A stretch of 64,000 bases of DNA from Cyclobacterium lianum (GCF_900143075.1 NZ_FRCY01000017.1:1-64000), one strand, 5' to 3'. Counted from the stretch's first letter, positions 42,816-53,152 are shown. Notes: generated by a model from the letters alone, not told the origin. A program made the numbers and translations.

Positions 42816-43790
42816 ATGAAGCAGGATTTACAGCAGATACAAACCCCGATAGCCACGGAAATGGCTGATTTTGAGAAAAAATTCCGCTCTTTCATGCAGA
42901 GTAAGGTCAAGTTGCTTGACCATATTACCAGCTATATTGTGCGGAGGAAGGGCAAGCAGATGCGGCCCATGTTTGTTTTTCTCAGCTCCGGATTGAGCGG
43001 GAGCATCACGGAAGCTACCTACCGGGGGGCTGCGCTCATCGAGCTGCTACACACAGCCACTCTGGTCCATGACGACGTGGTGGACGATGCCAACTACAGA
43101 CGCGGTTTTTTCTCTATCAATGCCCTTTGGAAAAATAAAATAGCCGTGTTGGTGGGGGATTATCTGCTGTCCAGAGGTCTGCTTCTGAGTGTGGAAAACA
43201 ATGATTTTGACTTACTCAAAATCGTATCCAATGCAGTAAGGGAAATGAGCGAAGGCGAACTCCTGCAAATTTCCAAGGCAAGAAAACTGGACATCACAGA
43301 AGATGTCTATTATACCATCATCAGGCAAAAAACTGCCAGCCTGATCGCATCCTGCTGCGCCGTGGGAGCAGCCACCGCCGGCGCAGACACAGAAAAAATC
43401 GAAAGAATGCGGCTATTCGGTGAGAAAGTAGGTATGGCGTTTCAAATCAAAGACGATCTCTTTGATTACGGGGAGGATGTAGTGGGCAAACCCGTAGGCA
43501 TAGACATCAAGGAGAAAAAAATGACGCTTCCCCTGATATATGCACTCAGTAATGCCAGTTGGATGGAAAAGAAAAAAATCATTTACCTCATCCGCAACAA
43601 AAGTGAAAACAAACGCACTGTCAGTGAGATCATTGATTTCGTAAAAGGTTCCGGCGGTCTGGAATATTCACAAGATATCATGAATAATTTTTACCAGGAA
43701 GCGCTGCGCATATTGGACGATTTTCCAGCTTCTGACTATAAGTCTTCACTTTCCTCTCTGGTGACCTATACCATCGAAAGAAAAAAATAA
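42816..43790 (+). CDS. Polyprenyl (octaprenyl-type) diphosphate synthase
   Basis: A 324-residue trans-prenyltransferase. The first Asp-rich motif is LVHDDVVDDANYRRG (about residue 89), with RRKGKQMRPM before it for substrate binding; the second is FQIKDDLFDYGED (about residue 209), followed by the usual GKPVGIDIKEKKMTLPLIYA. Small residues before the first motif suggest a long-chain product. Its role is quinone side-chain (menaquinone) or related isoprenoid synthesis; chain length cannot be read exactly. It is divergent from the acyltransferase and 327 bp before mraZ. Confidence 0.93.
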   Translation: MKQDLQQIQTPIATEMADFEKKFRSFMQSKVKLLDHITSYIVRRKGKQMRPMFVFLSSGLSGSITEATYRGAALIELLHTATLVHDDVVDDANYRRGFFSINALWKNKIAVLVGDYLLSRGLLLSVENNDFDLLKIVSNAVREMSEGELLQISKARKLDITEDVYYTIIRQKTASLIASCCAVGAATAGADTEKIERMRLFGEKVGMAFQIKDDLFDYGEDVVGKPVGIDIKEKKMTLPLIYALSNASWMEKKKIIYLIRNKSENKRTVSEIIDFVKGSGGLEYSQDIMNNFYQEALRILDDFPASDYKSSLSSLVTYTIERKK

Positions 43791-44035
43791 GGCTCCCATT
43801 ATTTGGTTTCTATACCATTTTCCTGAAAGCTATGGGAAAATGTCCCACCTTTTTTGCCAAACACCAAAAACCTGATTTCCTCTACAGAGCCAATGAAATC
43901 AGTCCTGAAAATGGACGCTCAGGCTTGTACTGGCTGCATCTAGCCACTGATCCCTAGTAGCTTGCGCACAAAACAGTCCAAATAATTTTACACTAAAAAA
44001 TTGTGTTTGTGGTTTGTTTTGGATACTTTTATAAT
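43791..44035. other. Gene-free stretch upstream of the MraZ boxes
   Basis: Between the prenyltransferase stop and the mraZ control region. It contains no supported ORF, RNA or repeat; a short open frame on the minus strand here is treated as chance. Confidence 0.5.
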
Positions 44036-44092
44036 AATGTGGTAAAAAGTGGGGCAAAGTGGTAAAAAGTGTTAGGCTATTTACTACTTTTG
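44036..44092 (+). promoter_or_regulatory. MraZ boxes and promoter of the dcw cluster
   Basis: Three perfect AAAGTG boxes at 44046-44051, 44056-44061 and 44066-44071, each separated by exactly 4 bp, preceded in the same 10-bp phase by an imperfect box AATGTG at 44036-44041. This is the arrangement described for MraZ autorepression (AAAGTG-type repeats with 4-bp spacers in Mollicutes). TACTTTTG at 44085-44092 fits the -7 element TAnnTTTG, and the boxes cover its -33 region. mraZ starts 26 bp further on. Confidence 0.85.
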
Positions 44093-44117
44093 TAATCAAA
44101 AATCAGGCAGTAGCAGT

Positions 44118-44567
44118 ATGGCATCTTTCACCGGTGAGTTTGAATGTAAACTGGATGCCAAGGGCAGGTTGGTATTGCCTTCAAAGATGAAGGCTTTATT
44201 GCCAGACTCCTTGGGTCAGGAGATGATGCTGCGCAAAGGTCTGGAGCCCTGTCTGGAATTGATCCCCATGCTGGAGGTCCGCAAAGACCACAGCAAACTG
44301 GCCAGTCTTGACGACACCGATGATGAGGTCAGGGCGTTTAAAAGGTCATTTTTCAGGCGGGAATCGCCGGTGGAGTTGGATGCCGCAGGGAGATTTGTCA
44401 TTCCAAAAAACATGCTTCGCCATGCGCAACTGGAGAAAGATGCTACAGTAATCGGCATAGGAACGAAAGTTGAGATTTGGAACCCTGATCTTCATGAAGA
44501 ATTTTCAGCCAAAGAAGAGGCTACCTATAAAAGTTTGAATAAAAAGTTTTTAGGCAAAAGTGGATAA
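44118..44567 (+). CDS. mraZ: Transcriptional regulator MraZ
   Basis: A 149-residue protein with the two SpoVT/AbrB-like swapped-hairpin domains: MASFTGEFECKLDAKGRLVL (residues 1-20) and SPVELDAAGRFVIPKNMLRH (about residue 80), each with the DxxGR signature. It forms a ring-shaped oligomer that binds its own promoter and represses the dcw cluster; the boxes lie just upstream. First gene of the cluster. Its stop overlaps the rsmH start by 8 bp. Confidence 0.96.
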   Translation: MASFTGEFECKLDAKGRLVLPSKMKALLPDSLGQEMMLRKGLEPCLELIPMLEVRKDHSKLASLDDTDDEVRAFKRSFFRRESPVELDAAGRFVIPKNMLRHAQLEKDATVIGIGTKVEIWNPDLHEEFSAKEEATYKSLNKKFLGKSG

Positions 44568-45465
44568 CCCAGAATACCATATTCCGGTAATGCTCGAGGC
44601 CTGTATTTCGGGCCTGGCCATAGACCCCAACGGGATCTATGTAGACCTCACCTTTGGCGGAGGAGGGCATTCCCGCGCTATCCTCAGCAAACTGAAAGAG
44701 GGGCATTTGTATGCCTTTGATCAGGATCCTGATGCGGCCCGGAATGTACCTGAAAATGAGCATTTCACTTTTATCATGGCCAATTTCCGTGACGTGAAAA
44801 GGTATCTGAAGATTTATGGGGTAAGCAAGGTAGATGGCATACTGGCAGACCTGGGGATATCGTCGCATCAGATTGATACTGCGGCCCGGGGTTTTTCCAC
44901 GCGCTTTGAGGGAAAGCTGGATATGCGCATGAGTCAGTCAGGAGAGCATACAGCGGCAAGCGTACTGAATACCTATTCGGAGGAGGAGCTGCACAAAGTA
45001 TTTGGAATCTATGGTGAGGTGAAAAATGCCAAGACCCTGGCAAAGGCAGTGGTGAGCAGCCGGACTGGTGCTCCATTTGACAGCATCTCGGATTTTAAAA
45101 AGCTGCTGGACAAATATGCTCCGAAGGGCAAATACGCCAAGTATGCTGCGCAGGTATTTCAGGCGCTGCGCATAGAGGTCAATCAGGAAATGGCAGCTTT
45201 AGAGGAAATGCTCGAACAAAGCATTGATCTGCTACGTACCGGCGGCCGTCTGGTCATCATGAGCTATCATTCCCTGGAAGACCGGATGGTTAAAAACATG
45301 ATCGCCAAAGGAAAACTGTACGGAGAGCTGGAAAAAGACTTCTATGGTAATCCACTCAGACCCTTGGAGCCTGTGAGCCGCAAGGCCATAACCGCCGATC
45401 CGAAAGAAGTGGAGATCAACAAACGGGCCAGAAGTGCCAGGCTGAGAATTGCACAAAAAAATTAA
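44560..45465 (+). CDS. rsmH: 16S rRNA (cytosine1402-N4)-methyltransferase RsmH
   Basis: A 301-residue enzyme. NPEYHIPVMLEACI at the N-terminus, SAM motif VDLTFGGGGHSRAIL (about residue 29), the DGILADLGISSHQID (about residue 94) and the C-terminal GGRLVIMSYHSLEDRMVKN are diagnostic. It methylates C1402 of 16S rRNA in the P site together with RsmI. GTG start at 44560 inside the end of mraZ. Usual second gene of the dcw cluster. Confidence 0.97.
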   Translation: MDNPEYHIPVMLEACISGLAIDPNGIYVDLTFGGGGHSRAILSKLKEGHLYAFDQDPDAARNVPENEHFTFIMANFRDVKRYLKIYGVSKVDGILADLGISSHQIDTAARGFSTRFEGKLDMRMSQSGEHTAASVLNTYSEEELHKVFGIYGEVKNAKTLAKAVVSSRTGAPFDSISDFKKLLDKYAPKGKYAKYAAQVFQALRIEVNQEMAALEEMLEQSIDLLRTGGRLVIMSYHSLEDRMVKNMIAKGKLYGELEKDFYGNPLRPLEPVSRKAITADPKEVEINKRARSARLRIAQKN

Positions 45466-45467
45466 TC

Positions 45468-45848
45468 ATGGGAAAAAATACCTTTAGAAAACCGATAAAG
45501 CCAACAGGGAAAACCAAAAAATCCTGGTTTAATCCTTTCGCATTTATGGAAGACAAGCTCGATGTGAGCGGTCTGCTGGGAGAGAGTGTACCTGTAAAAT
45601 TGGTGCCTCCCTTTTTGTATGCGGCCTTTCTGGCCATGATTTATATCTGGAGCAACCACCAGGCAGAGAATACAATCAGAAAAATCGACCGGATGCAGCA
45701 GGAAGTGGAAGACCTACGCGCAGATGTGACCACGCTGGAAGCAGAATACATGTTTGCCAGCAAACAATCGGAAGTCGCCCGGCGGATCAAACCCTTGGGC
45801 ATAGAAGAAATTGAAGAACCTCCATTGAAAATAGTTTTGGAAAAGTGA
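45468..45848 (+). CDS. ftsL: FtsL-like cell-division protein
   Basis: A 126-residue bitopic membrane protein: cytoplasmic basic N-terminus (KPTGKTKKSWFNPF), one membrane span (LVPPFLYAAFLAMIYIW, about residue 45), then a coiled coil (NTIRKIDRMQQEVEDLRADV, about residue 66) with an FtsL-like tail VARRIKPLGIEEIEEPPLKI. FtsL joins FtsB and FtsQ in the divisome. Sequence conservation is weak in this family, so the name rests mainly on topology and position between rsmH and ftsI. Confidence 0.88.
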   Translation: MGKNTFRKPIKPTGKTKKSWFNPFAFMEDKLDVSGLLGESVPVKLVPPFLYAAFLAMIYIWSNHQAENTIRKIDRMQQEVEDLRADVTTLEAEYMFASKQSEVARRIKPLGIEEIEEPPLKIVLEK

Positions 45849-47953
45849 ATATCAAAAAATCCATATTGCTCCGGGTCAGGCTCTCCTTTTTGGTGGTAAG
45901 CCTGATCGCTGTGGCTATTTTTTACCGCATAGGTACCATACAACTGGTGGAGGGAGAGAAGTGGCGCCAGATGTCCGAAGACATCAACCTGCAATACCGT
46001 CCGGTAAAAGCTACCCGTGGCAATATCTATAGTGCCAACGGAAGTTTGCTGGCCACCAGTCTGCCCTTTTACCGGGTGGCCATGGATCCCTCTGTCGGTA
46101 AAGCGAGTGTGTTGAAATCCGGTGTGGACAGCCTGGCTACCAGGCTTGCCGGCTTTTACAGAGACCGGTCTGCTGCTGCCTATAAGCGGATGATTATGGA
46201 TGCCAGAAATCAGGGAAAGAAATACCTTATCCTAAACAGAAAACAAATCGGCTACCAGGAGAAACTGGAAATGATGACCTGGCCCGTATTCCGGGAAGGC
46301 AGAATGGGCGGAGGTGTAATTTTTGAAAAAATCGATAAAAGGTACCGGCCTTTTAAAAACCTGGCGGGAAGAACGGTTGGTTTTTTGAACGAAGACCAAT
46401 ACGGCGTGGGCCTGGAATACAGTTTCAATGAATATCTGGAGGGACGAAACGGAGAGGCCTTGTTTCAGAAAATTGCGGGGGGAAGTTGGAAACCCCTGCA
46501 TGATGCGGAAGACATCAAGCCTACCGACGGCTATGACATCGTGACCACCCTGGACGTGAACATACAGGATGTCGCCGAATCGGCTTTGCTCCGGCAATTG
46601 ATGAATAAGGATGCAGCTTACGGATCCGTGATCGTGATGGAAGTAAGCACAGGACATATCAAAGCCATCGCCAATTTGCAAAAAAACAAAAACGGCTACG
46701 GTTATGGCGAGTACTACAACTATGCAGTGGGAGAACAGGGGCTTACAGAACCCGGCTCCACCTTTAAGCTACTATCTATGCTGGCACTGCTGGAGGAAGG
46801 CAAGATCAACCTGCGCGACAGTATTGATACCGGGAATGGTTCCTATAAGTTCTATGACCGTTTTATGAGGGATGCCAAAAACGGAGGCTATGGCAAGATC
46901 AGTGTCAGGGAAGTTTTTGAAAAATCTTCCAATGTAGGTGTTTCCAAAATGGTGCATGAACATTTTGGGCACCAGCCACACCGCTTTATAGAATACATTA
47001 GCCAGGTAAAACTGGATCAGCCCCTGGGTTTTCAACTGCAGGGCGAAGGAATGCCTTATTTCAAAGACCCTAAAAACAAGGACTGGTATGGCACCACCCT
47101 TCCCTGGATGTCTATTGGTTACGAATTGAAAGTCACCCCCTTGCAGACTCTTGCCTTTTACAATGCCATCGCCAATGACGGGAAAATGGTTAAACCACTT
47201 ATCGTCAGGGAGATTTCAAGGGGCAACAGCGTAGAGAAAAAATACCAAACCGAAACGATCAGCAAACGAATCGCCTCCGAGAAAACTGTCAAACAACTGC
47301 AAAGCCTTTTGAAGGGAGTAGTCGAGAGCGGAACGGCAAGAAATATCAAAAACGAAACCTACAGCATTGCCGGGAAAACAGGCACAGCCCAAAAACTGGA
47401 GAATGGCAGGTACACGCAAAAGTACTTCACATCTTTTGCCGGGTATTTTCCTGCCGACCGGCCTAAGTACAGCGCGATTATTGTAATCGACAGCCCCAAG
47501 GGCTTCAATGCCTATGGAGGGGATATATCTGCGCCGGTATTCCGGGAAATTGCCGATAAAATTTATGCCCAAGACATGGAAGTACAGGATAAACCGACCT
47601 TGGAAGCCAGGCATCCTGCCTCCGACCCGGAAGCCTTTCCTTACATCCGGGCGGGAAATGTAGAAGAATTACGCATGATCTGTAACAGCATGGGGATATC
47701 CAACCACTATACGGGAAATGAGACCTGGGTGCGGTCTACCATTTCCAACAAAGCCATTCATTGGGTGAGCAATGCGGTAGAAGCTCCGACAGTACCAGAT
47801 GTTAGCGGTATGACCCTGAAAGATGCCATTTACATACTGGAAAATAAGGGGCTGCGGGTTCAATTTTCAGGCAAGGGAAGAGTTACCGGGCAATCGCTGC
47901 CGAAAGGCAGCAGCTATAGAAAAGATCAGGTCATAAAACTAACATTAAGTTGA
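45845..47953 (+). CDS. ftsI: Septal peptidoglycan transpeptidase FtsI (PBP3) with PASTA domain
   Basis: A 702-residue class B penicillin-binding protein. It has an N-terminal membrane anchor (LRVRLSFLVVSLIAVAIFY), PBP dimerisation domain (YRPVKATRGNIYSANGSLLA), and a transpeptidase domain with active-site STFK in EPGSTFKLL (about residue 305), SSN in EKSSNVGVSKM (about residue 361) and KTG in IAGKTGTAQKL (about residue 511). A C-terminal PASTA domain (PTVPDVSGMTLKDAIYILEN onward, about residues 640-702) may sense peptidoglycan. It crosslinks septal peptidoglycan with FtsW. GTG start overlaps ftsL (GTGA). Confidence 0.96.
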   Translation: MNIKKSILLRVRLSFLVVSLIAVAIFYRIGTIQLVEGEKWRQMSEDINLQYRPVKATRGNIYSANGSLLATSLPFYRVAMDPSVGKASVLKSGVDSLATRLAGFYRDRSAAAYKRMIMDARNQGKKYLILNRKQIGYQEKLEMMTWPVFREGRMGGGVIFEKIDKRYRPFKNLAGRTVGFLNEDQYGVGLEYSFNEYLEGRNGEALFQKIAGGSWKPLHDAEDIKPTDGYDIVTTLDVNIQDVAESALLRQLMNKDAAYGSVIVMEVSTGHIKAIANLQKNKNGYGYGEYYNYAVGEQGLTEPGSTFKLLSMLALLEEGKINLRDSIDTGNGSYKFYDRFMRDAKNGGYGKISVREVFEKSSNVGVSKMVHEHFGHQPHRFIEYISQVKLDQPLGFQLQGEGMPYFKDPKNKDWYGTTLPWMSIGYELKVTPLQTLAFYNAIANDGKMVKPLIVREISRGNSVEKKYQTETISKRIASEKTVKQLQSLLKGVVESGTARNIKNETYSIAGKTGTAQKLENGRYTQKYFTSFAGYFPADRPKYSAIIVIDSPKGFNAYGGDISAPVFREIADKIYAQDMEVQDKPTLEARHPASDPEAFPYIRAGNVEELRMICNSMGISNHYTGNETWVRSTISNKAIHWVSNAVEAPTVPDVSGMTLKDAIYILENKGLRVQFSGKGRVTGQSLPKGSSYRKDQVIKLTLS

Positions 47954-49416
47954 GCCAAAAACTTAAGGACATATTGTACAAAGTCTCTCTGGTATCTACC
48001 AGGGGTGATATGGAAACTGCAATCAGCCATCTGGCCTTTGACAGCCGAAAGGTCCAGGCAGGGTCGGTTTTCATCGCCATGCCCGGCACCCAGGTAGATG
48101 GCCATGACTATATCGAAAAGGCCCTCGACAGGGGTGCAGTAGCGGTGGTCTGTGAAATCATGCCCAGGGAACTCCGGGAGGGTATTGCCTATATACAGGT
48201 TCTCAATAGCTCCAAAGCTTTGGGACTGATGGCCGGCAATTTTTATGGTCAACCCTCCGGAAAACTCAAACTGGTGGCAGTGACAGGCACGAATGGCAAG
48301 ACGACTACCGTCACACTGCTACACCAACTTTTTTCGGAGCTGGGATATACCTGTGGGTTGATCTCTACAGTAGAAAATAAGATCGACCACAAAACCATTC
48401 CTGCCAGCCATACTACTCCTGATGCAATAGCCATCAACGAACTCCTGCTCCAAATGCTGAAAGCGGGCTGTACCCATTGCTTTATGGAAGCCAGCTCCCA
48501 TGCCATAGTACAGGAAAGAACAGCGGGATTACGGTTTGCCGGCGCCATGTTTAGCAACATCAGTCACGATCACCTGGACTACCACGGAAGCTTTGATGCC
48601 TACATTCAGGCCAAAAAAAAGCTCTTTGACGAGTTGCCGAAAGAAGCCTTTGCGCTCGTCAATGCGGATGACAAACGGGGTATGGTCATGCTGCAGAACT
48701 GCAAAGGCCGGCATTTTACGTTCGGACTGCGCTATCCGGCAGATTTTAAAGGCAAGATCCTGGCCAATTCCCTTCAAGGTCTGGAAATGGACCTGGAGGG
48801 CAAACAGGTTTGGTTCCGCTTGATCGGAGAATTCAACGCCTACAATCTTTTGGGCGTACTGGGCATTGCCCTGCTATTGGGTGAAGAGGAAGATGAGATT
48901 CTCCGCCAATTGTCCAGGCTGAAGGGTGCACCGGGGCGGTTTGATCAGGTGGTACATGCAGGCATTACCGCCATCATAGACTATGCCCACACCCCGGATG
49001 CCTTAGAAAATGTTTTGACTACTATCCAAAAACTAAGGACCGGCGGTGAAACGCTGATCAGTCTGGTGGGTTGCGGAGGCAACCGGGACAGGTCCAAACG
49101 CCCGATCATGGCAAAAAAAGCCTGTCAGCTCAGCGACCAGGTCATCTTCACCTCCGATAATCCACGGGATGAAGACCCTATGAATATCATTGGAGAAATG
49201 GAGGCAGGTATCAGTCCTGTAGATCATAAAAAAACCCTCATCATTGCAGACCGGCGGGCTGCCATAAAAGCGGCCTGCAACATGGCTAAAAAAGGGGACA
49301 TCATATTGATTGCAGGGAAAGGACATGAAACCTATCAGGAGATCAGAGGAGTAAAACACCCTTTTGATGACAAGGAAATTGTAAAGGAATTTTTGAATTT
49401 ATTACATCAGGAATAA
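47950..49416 (+). CDS. murE: UDP-MurNAc-tripeptide synthetase MurE (meso-DAP-adding type)
   Basis: A 488-residue Mur ligase. P-loop [14 protein letters not shown] (about residue 110), the carbamoylated-Lys and central domain region [20 protein letters not shown], and the specificity motif DNPRDEDP (about residue 402). DNPR marks addition of meso-diaminopimelate rather than lysine. It adds the third residue to UDP-MurNAc-L-Ala-D-Glu. The TTG start overlaps the ftsI stop. MurF, needed for the next step, is not in this cluster. Confidence 0.96.
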   Translation: MSQKLKDILYKVSLVSTRGDMETAISHLAFDSRKVQAGSVFIAMPGTQVDGHDYIEKALDRGAVAVVCEIMPRELREGIAYIQVLNSSKALGLMAGNFYGQPSGKLKLVAVTGTNGKTTTVTLLHQLFSELGYTCGLISTVENKIDHKTIPASHTTPDAIAINELLLQMLKAGCTHCFMEASSHAIVQERTAGLRFAGAMFSNISHDHLDYHGSFDAYIQAKKKLFDELPKEAFALVNADDKRGMVMLQNCKGRHFTFGLRYPADFKGKILANSLQGLEMDLEGKQVWFRLIGEFNAYNLLGVLGIALLLGEEEDEILRQLSRLKGAPGRFDQVVHAGITAIIDYAHTPDALENVLTTIQKLRTGGETLISLVGCGGNRDRSKRPIMAKKACQLSDQVIFTSDNPRDEDPMNIIGEMEAGISPVDHKKTLIIADRRAAIKAACNMAKKGDIILIAGKGHETYQEIRGVKHPFDDKEIVKEFLNLLHQE

Positions 49417-49417
49417 T

Positions 49418-50629
49418 ATGCTGTATCATCTTTTTGATTATATCGATCAAACCTCTGATTTTCCGGGTGCCGGAGTATTTCGATACATATCTTTCCGCGC
49501 AGGGATGGCGGCATTTTTCTCCCTGCTGATCACAATTACTTTAGGTAAGACGATCATCGATTGGATCAGAAAAAAATCTATCGGAGAATCTGTACGAGAA
49601 CTGGGCTTACAGGGGCAGATGGAAAAAAAAGGAACTCCGACTATGGGTGGATTGATGATCATGGCCGCAATTGTAATCCCTACCCTGCTGTTTGCCAATA
49701 TCTACAACGTCTACATCATTTTGTTGCTGGTCACCACCTTATGGCTGGGGGGGATCGGCTTTCTCGACGATTACATTAAAGTGTTCAAGAAAAACAAGGA
49801 GGGTCTGGCCGGCTGGTTCAAGATTGCGGGGCAGGTGAGCATCGGCGTTATCGTAGGCGTGACCCTTTACTTCCATGAAGACGTAGTGGTACGCGAATTC
49901 CAGGACACTGTCTCCATAGCAGAAGGCATCGTAGATACCCCCGCATTCCAGGATGTCAAATCCATGAAAACCACCATTCCATTTCTGAAAAACAATGAAC
50001 TGAATTACGATGTGGTTTTCGGCTTTCTGGGAGACAGCCTCACCCCTTTTTTTTATATCATTCTCGTAATATTCGTCGTAACTGCCGTCTCGAATGGTGC
50101 CAATATCACTGACGGTATTGACGGGCTTGCGGCTGGCACCTCTGCCATCATCGGGCTTACCATTGCCATTTATGCCTATATCAGTGGCAATGCGATTTTC
50201 TCTCAATACCTGAATGTCATGTTTATTCCCAATTCCGGCGAGCTGGTCATTTTCTGTTCTGCTTTTGTGGGGGCATGTGTAGGTTTCCTCTGGTACAACT
50301 CCTACCCCGCCCAGGTATTCATGGGCGATACCGGCAGCCTGATGATCGGAGGGGTGATTGCGGTACTTTCCCTGACATTGAGAAAAGAGCTTTTGCTGCC
50401 TGTATTGTGCGGGATATTTCTGATCGAACTGCTTTCCGTGATCATTCAGGTAACATATTTTAAATATACGAAAAAGAAGTATGGAGAGGGCCGGCGAATT
50501 TTCCTGATGTCTCCTCTGCACCATCATTATCAGAAAAAAGACATTCCGGAGGCCAAGATTACAGTAAGGTTCTGGATACTGGGGATTTTATTTGCCATCA
50601 TGGCATTGGCCACACTAAAACTGAGGTAA
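49418..50629 (+). CDS. mraY: Phospho-MurNAc-pentapeptide-transferase MraY
   Basis: A 403-residue polytopic inner-membrane enzyme forming lipid I from undecaprenyl phosphate. Hallmarks: [19 protein letters not shown] (about residue 68), [20 protein letters not shown] (Mg-binding Asp pair, about residue 110), [19 protein letters not shown] (about residue 227) and the C-terminal [11 protein letters not shown]. It is about 40 residues longer than the E. coli enzyme, owing to an insert around residues 160-190 ([20 protein letters not shown]), common in Bacteroidota. ATG follows the murE stop by one base. Confidence 0.97.
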   Translation: MLYHLFDYIDQTSDFPGAGVFRYISFRAGMAAFFSLLITITLGKTIIDWIRKKSIGESVRELGLQGQMEKKGTPTMGGLMIMAAIVIPTLLFANIYNVYIILLLVTTLWLGGIGFLDDYIKVFKKNKEGLAGWFKIAGQVSIGVIVGVTLYFHEDVVVREFQDTVSIAEGIVDTPAFQDVKSMKTTIPFLKNNELNYDVVFGFLGDSLTPFFYIILVIFVVTAVSNGANITDGIDGLAAGTSAIIGLTIAIYAYISGNAIFSQYLNVMFIPNSGELVIFCSAFVGACVGFLWYNSYPAQVFMGDTGSLMIGGVIAVLSLTLRKELLLPVLCGIFLIELLSVIIQVTYFKYTKKKYGEGRRIFLMSPLHHHYQKKDIPEAKITVRFWILGILFAIMALATLKLR

Positions 50630-51976
50630 ATGCAGCAGACGACCATCATCGGATCAGGAGAAAGCGGCTTTGGCGCAGCTTTATTGGCCCATAAACTGGG
50701 GCACAGGGTATTTGTGTCTGATGCCGGCGCCATCCGGGAAGACCGGAAAAAAGTGTATGCGCAGGTGGGCATTTCCTTTGAAGAGAGGCAGCATTCTATG
50801 GATAAATTGATGCAGGCAGACGCCTTGATAAAAAGTCCGGGCATTCCTTTTTCAAATCCCGGCATAGCCAGATTGCTGGCCGCGGGGAAGCCGGTTATTG
50901 ACGAGTTGGAGTTTGCCTATGCTTTTACCAAAGGCAAAGTCATTGCCATCACAGGTACCAATGGCAAAACAACGACCACCTTACTCACTCACCATTTGAT
51001 GGCCTCCGCCGGGATGGATGTGGGCCTGGCTGGAAATGTAGGCAAAAGCTGGGCCTTACAGCTTTGCGATGAAGATCATGCCTGGTGGGTTTTAGAGGTA
51101 AGTAGTTTTCAGATAGAAGGGTTTGTCCGATTCCGGCCTGAAATTGCGGTATTGCTGAATATTACCCCGGATCACCTGGACCGGTACGATTACGATCTTT
51201 CCCGGTATGCTGCAGCCAAAGTAAAACTCACCGAAAATATGGATAACAAGGGCCATTTCATTTACCACCGGGAGGATGAAAATATACAGGCTGCCATCCA
51301 CAGGATAAAAGGCAGCCCCAGGCATTATCCCTTTGCCCTGGAGCCTGCTCCCGGGAATAACTCTTACCTGCAGGAGCAAGAGCTGGTGATCGAGACAGTG
51401 GAAGGCAAATGCGCCTTCCCGCTCACATCAATGGCCATTAAAGGCAAGCACAACTACCTCAACACCATGGCCGCCCTGCTGGCAGCCAGACTGGCTGGGG
51501 CTGGCGCAGAAAGGCTCGAAGAAGGCCTTAAAACCTTTAAAAACGCTGCACACCGGATGGAAGTGGTGGCCCACATCCATGGCATTGAATTTATCAACGA
51601 CAGCAAGGGTACCAATGTGGATGCCACAGGTTTTGCCCTTCAGGCATTTGAGGCGCCGATAATCTGGATAGCAGGAGGAGTGGATAAAGGAAATGACTAT
51701 GGCCTGTTGGAAGACAGGGTAGCAGGCAGGGTTCGACTGCTGATTTGTCTGGGCAAGGACAATGAAAAGCTGAAGAAGGCCTTTGCCGGAAAAATCCCGG
51801 AAATACTCGAAACGCAGCAAATTGCCCAGGCCGTAGAATGGGCCCTGGAAAAAGGCAGATCAGGAGACGTGGTGTTGTTGTCTCCAGCATGTGCGAGTTT
51901 TGACCTATTCAGAAATTACGAAGACCGCGGTGACCAGTTCAGGGAAGCGGTCTTACAAATGAAACAAAAACAGTGA
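50630..51976 (+). CDS. murD: UDP-MurNAc-L-alanine--D-glutamate ligase MurD
   Basis: A 448-residue Mur ligase that adds D-glutamate. N-terminal Rossmann-like UDP-binding domain (TIIGSGESGFGAALLAHKLG), P-loop [14 protein letters not shown] (about residue 105), central VLEVSSFQIEGFVRF and LNITPDHLDRY, and the C-terminal NDSKGTNVDATGFALQ and LLSPACASFDLFRNYEDRGD. ATG immediately follows the mraY stop. Its last base pair group (TGATG) is shared with the ftsW start. Confidence 0.97.
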   Translation: MQQTTIIGSGESGFGAALLAHKLGHRVFVSDAGAIREDRKKVYAQVGISFEERQHSMDKLMQADALIKSPGIPFSNPGIARLLAAGKPVIDELEFAYAFTKGKVIAITGTNGKTTTTLLTHHLMASAGMDVGLAGNVGKSWALQLCDEDHAWWVLEVSSFQIEGFVRFRPEIAVLLNITPDHLDRYDYDLSRYAAAKVKLTENMDNKGHFIYHREDENIQAAIHRIKGSPRHYPFALEPAPGNNSYLQEQELVIETVEGKCAFPLTSMAIKGKHNYLNTMAALLAARLAGAGAERLEEGLKTFKNAAHRMEVVAHIHGIEFINDSKGTNVDATGFALQAFEAPIIWIAGGVDKGNDYGLLEDRVAGRVRLLICLGKDNEKLKKAFAGKIPEILETQQIAQAVEWALEKGRSGDVVLLSPACASFDLFRNYEDRGDQFREAVLQMKQKQ

Positions 51977-53148
51977 TGGTGAGAGTAAAAGTTTGGCTGG
52001 AAGAAAACCTCAAGGGTGACCCGATCATTTGGGCCATAGTGCTGCTCTTGTCCCTGATCAGTGTGCTGGCGGTTTACTCTGCCACGGGTTCGCTTGCCTA
52101 CCGCAAGATGGGTGGCAACACTGAGATTTACCTTTTTAAACACAGTGCGCTGATAATAAGTAGCCTGGTGGTCATGTGGGCGGTACACAATATTCCCTAC
52201 AAGTACTTTTCCAAGCTAAGTTTGTTTGCCTTGTGGGTCAGTGTACCCCTGCTATTGTTCACCTATTTGTTTGGCTCAAAGATCAATGAAGCCAGCAGGT
52301 GGATCACCATCCCGATAATAGACCAGGCCTTTCAGCCTTCTGACCTGGCAAAACTGGCTCTTATCGCTGCGGTCGCGGGCATGCTCGCCAAAAGACAGAG
52401 GCAAATTACAGATATCAGAATCACCTTTATCCCTCTGCTCATCTGGATCGGCACCATATGTTTGCTGATTGCCATCGCCAACATGTCAACGGCTGTCATG
52501 TTGCTCTCTACCTGCCTGCTGCTCATGTTTATTGGCCGGGTGCCGGTAAAATACCTGATGGTGGTATGTATGGTAGGGGCCATTGTACTCAGCACCGCCA
52601 TCTTCATGGGGCAGAGAGGTGGGGTATTCTTTTCGAGAATCGAAAAATTTATAGACGAGGACCCTAATGAGATTCCCTTTCAGGCAAAGCATTCCTACAT
52701 CGCCATTGCCACGGGAGGTATCACCGGTAAAGGCCCTGGAAAAAGTGAGCAAAGGAATATACTTCCTCATCCCTATTCAGATTTTATTTATGCCATTATC
52801 ATTGAAGAATATGGCATGGTAGGCGGAGGTGTTGTGCTCTTTCTCTATCTGGCCCTGCTGTACCGGGGTATGCGGGTGGTAGCGATCTCTACCCGCCCGT
52901 TTGGGGGCTTGCTCTCGGCAGGACTTAGCTTTTCGCTGGTCATACAAGCCATGATCAACATGGGCGTGGCTGTAGGTTTGGTACCGATTACGGGTTTGCC
53001 ATTACCGATGGTAAGCATGGGAGGCACCTCGCTGATATTTACGGGTATATCTCTGGGCATCATTCTCAGCATCAGCAGAGGGGATCATGAAGATGCCTTT
53101 TTGTCTGAAGAGAAAGCAATGGGAAACATGGTAAAAAAAGTAGCTTGA
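51976..53148 (+). CDS. ftsW: Lipid II polymerase FtsW (SEDS family)
   Basis: A 390-residue polytopic SEDS glycosyltransferase that polymerises septal glycan with FtsI. Recognisable: LLSLISVLAVYSATGSLAYR at the first span, ASRWITIPIIDQAFQPSDLA (about residue 100, conserved S-A-R-W-I type), and the periplasmic loop with HSYIAIATGGITGKGPGKSEQ then LPHPYSDFIYAIIIEEYGMV (catalytic Asp region, about residue 262) and LPLPMVSMGGTSLIF. ATG 51976 (TGATG junction with murD) is preferred; the preceding GTG 51973 is the alternative. Confidence 0.95.
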   Translation: MVRVKVWLEENLKGDPIIWAIVLLLSLISVLAVYSATGSLAYRKMGGNTEIYLFKHSALIISSLVVMWAVHNIPYKYFSKLSLFALWVSVPLLLFTYLFGSKINEASRWITIPIIDQAFQPSDLAKLALIAAVAGMLAKRQRQITDIRITFIPLLIWIGTICLLIAIANMSTAVMLLSTCLLLMFIGRVPVKYLMVVCMVGAIVLSTAIFMGQRGGVFFSRIEKFIDEDPNEIPFQAKHSYIAIATGGITGKGPGKSEQRNILPHPYSDFIYAIIIEEYGMVGGGVVLFLYLALLYRGMRVVAISTRPFGGLLSAGLSFSLVIQAMINMGVAVGLVPITGLPLPMVSMGGTSLIFTGISLGIILSISRGDHEDAFLSEEKAMGNMVKKVA

Positions 53149-53152
53149 TATC

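Noticed and set aside
49739-50527. Long open frame opposite mraY
   Set aside because: Antisense to a clear mraY with all its motifs; composition is that of a shadow frame.
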